A DNA stretch of 64,000 bases from Streptomyces olivoverticillatus. Its GTDB lineage: Bacteria > Actinomycetota > Actinomycetes > Streptomycetales > Streptomycetaceae. The notes beneath the pieces are model-generated. The model was not told where the DNA came from. It did no database searches and was given only the letters and a program-made list of their open reading frames with translations. The translations under genes and the position numbers were made by a program. This document shows, piece by piece, positions 62,072-64,000 of this stretch. Position 1 is the first letter of the stretch; each line of letters opens with the position of its first letter. The stretch lies in the NCBI RefSeq assembly GCF_014203555.1, contig NZ_JACHJH010000008.1, positions 124,001-188,000 of the forward strand. Direction: 5' to 3'.

Positions 62072-62917
62072 CTAAGCCGCGAAGTCTCCCGCATGGTCCT
62101 TCGCCCACGTCGCGAAGGTCCGGGCCGGGTGGCCCGTCAGCTGCTCCACCGAGGCGGCGCCCGTCACCGGCTGCGGCTTGCCGTCCATCTCGCGCCACAG
62201 GGCCAGGAGCGTGTCCGAGACGTGGTCCGGCAGGAACGCCGACACCTCCCGCTTCCACTCCTCCTCACTGACCACGTTCAGGCCGATGGGCTTGCCCGTG
62301 GCGTGGGAGAGGTGGTCGAGCTGGTCCCGGAAGGTGAGGGACTCGGGGCCCGAGAGGGCGTACGCGTTGCCCGCGAACTCCGGGTTGGTCAGGGCCGCCA
62401 GCGCGGACTCCGCCAGGTCGAGCTCGTGGATGGCGTCGGAGTGGGAGTCGGGGTAGGGGAGGTTCACCGCGCCGGTGGACTTGATCGACCAGGCCCAGCC
62501 CAGCGCGTTGGTGGCGAAGGCGCCCGGCTGCAGGAACGTCGACGTGACCGGGCCGGCGGCGAGCGCCCGCTCGGTCAGGAAGTGGGGGCGGCCGATCGGG
62601 TTGGACTCGGCGTCCGGGATGAGGGTCGCGGCCGAGGAGAGCAGGACGATGTGACCGACGCCGGCCTTGGCGGCCTCGTCGATGAACGTGTCGATGTGCG
62701 TGGGGTCCGAGTAGAGGAAGACGGACGAGACGCCGTCGAGCGCCGCCGGGAAGGTGGCCGGATCGTCGAGGTCGAGGCGCGCGGTCGGCGTGCCGCCCGG
62801 GAGTTCGAGCTCGCCGGGCTCGCGCGAGGCGGCGCGCACGTCGTGGCCGCCATCGCGCAGCAGGCCGATGAGGGCGCGGCCGACGCGGCCGCGGCTTCCG
62901 GTGACGAGAATGGTCAT
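62072..62917 (-). CDS. NAD(P)-binding NmrA/SDR-like oxidoreductase
   Basis: A 281-residue Rossmann protein. The dinucleotide motif is TILVTGSRGRVGRALIGLL (GxxGxxG), and strand 2 ends in VRAASRE, which favours NADPH. Later motifs are HIVLLSSAAT and the NmrA-like FLQPGAFATNALGWAWSI. It lacks the YxxxK of classical SDRs and resembles quinone oxidoreductase 2 (QorB-like) and NmrA-type sensors. It diverges from a MarR gene with operator-like repeats between them. The start before TILVTG has GGAAGG upstream; longer in-frame sequence falls in the operator region. Confidence 0.87.
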   Translation of the reverse strand: MTILVTGSRGRVGRALIGLLRDGGHDVRAASREPGELELPGGTPTARLDLDDPATFPAALDGVSSVFLYSDPTHIDTFIDEAAKAGVGHIVLLSSAATLIPDAESNPIGRPHFLTERALAAGPVTSTFLQPGAFATNALGWAWSIKSTGAVNLPYPDSHSDAIHELDLAESALAALTNPEFAGNAYALSGPESLTFRDQLDHLSHATGKPIGLNVVSEEEWKREVSAFLPDHVSDTLLALWREMDGKPQPVTGAASVEQLTGHPARTFATWAKDHAGDFAA

Positions 62918-62967
62918 GACGGAGGGGTTTCCTTCCGGATGCGTAACATGCTCAGATGGCGCGGAGA

Positions 62968-63012
62968 TTGCGTCACGCAAGGATTGTGTCGTGCGGATAT
63001 TGCGTCACGCAA
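62968..63012. promoter_or_regulatory. Three operator copies at 16-base spacing (MarR-type)
   Basis: TTGCGT-C-ACGCAA occurs perfectly at 62968-62980 and 63000-63012. A diverged copy, TTGTGTCGTGCGG, lies exactly midway at 62984-62996. The array fills the gap between the NmrA-like gene and the MarR gene, so a MarR dimer binding here could repress both. Confidence 0.75.
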
Positions 63013-63043
63013 GCAATATTTCGCCTGGGAAGGACGGGGACCC

Positions 63044-63523
63044 GTGTCGAAGCGGGCGGAGTTGCTGAAGCGGATCGCCGACGAGAGCCGGCGGCACTAT
63101 GCCGCGTGGACCGTGCTCAACCAGGCCCTGGCCGATCACCTGGGGCTGCACCCCACCGATCTGCAGTGCCTGAACCTGCTGTGCCTGGACGCGGAGCCGC
63201 TGACCGCGGGGGGCATCGCCAAGCTGACGGGCCTCACCCCCGGTTCGGCCACCCGCCTCGTGGACCGGCTGGAGAAGGCCGGGCTCGTCGAGCGCCGTAC
63301 GGACCCCGCCGACCGCAGGCGTGCCCTGGTGGCGCTCGCGCCCGACGCCATGGCCAGGATGGGCGCCGCGTGGGAGGCCCCGGGCCAGGCGTTCCGGGAC
63401 GTCCTCGCGGGCTACACGGACGAGGAGCTCGCCGTCATCGGCGACTACCTCGGCAGGGTGACGGGCGTCGGACGCGCCCAGGCCGAACGGCTCGGGCGGA
63501 CCGCTCAGGCCCGAGCCTCCTGA
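63044..63523 (+). CDS. MarR family transcriptional regulator
   Basis: A 159-residue winged-helix regulator. The DNA-binding part reads LHPTDLQCLNLLCLD, LTAGGIAKLTGLTPGSATRLVDRLEKAGLVERRTDPADRRRALVAL, at about 38-100 including the DxRxxR wing. N- and C-terminal helices form the dimer. GTG start after GGGAAGGACGGGGA. It is divergent from the NmrA-like gene and is the obvious ligand of the three operator copies upstream; a ligand such as a quinone or other electrophile is typical for such pairs but not shown here. Confidence 0.92.
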   Translation: MSKRAELLKRIADESRRHYAAWTVLNQALADHLGLHPTDLQCLNLLCLDAEPLTAGGIAKLTGLTPGSATRLVDRLEKAGLVERRTDPADRRRALVALAPDAMARMGAAWEAPGQAFRDVLAGYTDEELAVIGDYLGRVTGVGRAQAERLGRTAQARAS

Positions 63524-63560
63524 CGCCCGCTCAGGCGAACAGAGCCGCCGTGACTGCCGT

Positions 63561-64000
63561 TCAGGCGGACAGTGCCGGCGCGACGCCCGTCGTCCGCTGC
63601 GCCGCCGCCTCGTCGTAGCGCCGCAGCACCAGCCTGACCACCTCGGGGGCCGCCCCCAGGACGCCCCCGAGCACGTCCGCCCCCGCCGCCCCCGCCGCGA
63701 TGCGGTCGGGCAGGCGGCCGGGGGCCAGCACGTAGGGGGCGACGGCCACCTGCCGGACGCCGTCGGCGCGCAGGGCGGCCACCGCCTCCCGCGTGGACGG
63801 GGAGGAGGCGGAGGCGAACGCGGGCCGCACGGCGCACCAGCCGGTGTGCCGCCACTCCCGCGCGATTTCTGCGATCACCGCGATCGCCTCCGGGTCGGAA
63901 GAGCCCGCCGAGGCCAGGACGACCCCGGTCGAGCGCCGGTCGCCGGGGCGCACCCCGGCCTCGTACAGCCGCCGCTCCAGGGCCGCCGTCAGCAGGGGCG
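63561..64000 (-). CDS. CbiX/SirB-like sirohydrochlorin chelatase (5' end outside window)
   Basis: About 146 residues of the C-terminal part are present; the frame is still open at the right edge. GVVLASAGSSDPEAIAVIAEIARE, VRPAFASASSPSTREAVAALRADGVRQVAVAPYVLAPGRLPDRI (span about 55-100 of the visible part) is the second CbiX/SirB domain. These enzymes insert Fe or Co into sirohydrochlorin for siroheme or cobalamin. Here the canonical metal-binding histidines are not in the visible half (VLASAGSSD where many have HGS), so they must lie in the missing N-terminal domain or the function differs. It converges with the MarR gene. Confidence 0.78.
   Translation of the reverse strand, partial: PLLTAALERRLYEAGVRPGDRRSTGVVLASAGSSDPEAIAVIAEIAREWRHTGWCAVRPAFASASSPSTREAVAALRADGVRQVAVAPYVLAPGRLPDRIAAGAAGADVLGGVLGAAPEVVRLVLRRYDEAAAQRTTGVAPALSA

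Noticed and set aside
61878..62258. Extension of the NLR-like protein by 127 codons upstream
   Set aside because: The added sequence is low-complexity, crosses the divergent micro-ORF and part of the NmrA-like gene, and lacks any domain; the HTH starts just after the chosen ATG.

Overview
The window is chromosomal DNA from a Streptomyces or very close relative. Evidence: very high GC with G/C-rich third codon positions, many GTG starts, GTGA/ATGA start-stop overlaps, a whiI sporulation regulator with a sigma-WhiG-type promoter, HemQ-type (coproporphyrin-dependent) heme synthesis, and a solo murC. I identify 58 protein-coding genes (the first and last cut by the window edges, one frameshifted, one of only 38 codons). 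I saw no rRNA, tRNA, insertion sequence, prophage or CRISPR array.

Layout. 1-3 kb: end of an amino-acid permease, a NYN-domain protein, a hypothetical protein and a CapA-like phosphatase. 3-8 kb: fatty-acid beta-oxidation pair (fadB/fadA type) and ribonuclease D. 8-10.8 kb: whiI, a DUF3000 gene carrying a one-base frameshift in a C7 run, and hemE. 10.8-14.6 kb: a four-gene pcaF-pobA-pcaH-pcaG operon for 4-hydroxybenzoate/protocatechuate breakdown, without the middle steps. 14.7-16.9 kb: hemG/hemY and hemQ. 16.9-26 kb: an S33 exported peptidase, a NERD protein, an efeO-efeB-phosphoesterase operon, a two-gene ABC exporter and a Pth2-like protein. 26-30.3 kb: a two-component system facing a His-rich PepSY-like protein, and a CopD-family membrane protein with an iron-box-like site at its start codon. 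30.4-37.9 kb: two NodB-fold deacetylase-like proteins, a class A PBP-like protein lacking the SxxK lysine, a BlaI-type repressor, a ZapE/AFG1 ATPase, a RibD-like reductase and a UspA-like protein. 37.9-43.7 kb: a LolD/MacB-type ABC pair opposite a NarL-type two-component system, then murC and msrB. 44-51.4 kb: glgX-treY-GNAT-treZ, which converts glycogen to trehalose. 51.7-57.4 kb: a HEPN protein, a DEDDh exonuclease, an M43-like zinc protease, an APH-like kinase and a macrolide glycosyltransferase. 57.7-64 kb: a subtilisin-like exoprotease with a hairpin-rich leader, an HTH-NACHT-LRR (NLR-like) protein facing a 38-codon membrane-peptide gene, an NmrA-like oxidoreductase facing a MarR regulator with three operator-like copies, and part of a sirohydrochlorin chelatase-like gene.

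Themes. Heme/iron is recurrent (hemE, hemG, hemQ, efeO/efeB, iron box, CbiX-like). Carbon storage and osmoprotection are represented by glgX/treY/treZ. The strongest candidate for an undescribed system is the NLR-like STAND protein with its own HTH domain and the divergent micro-ORF 36 bases away (59.0-62.0 kb). The PBP-like protein without its catalytic lysine, opposite a BlaI gene with two perfect dyads between them, is the second. All functions come from reading the sequence and from family knowledge; no database search was run.
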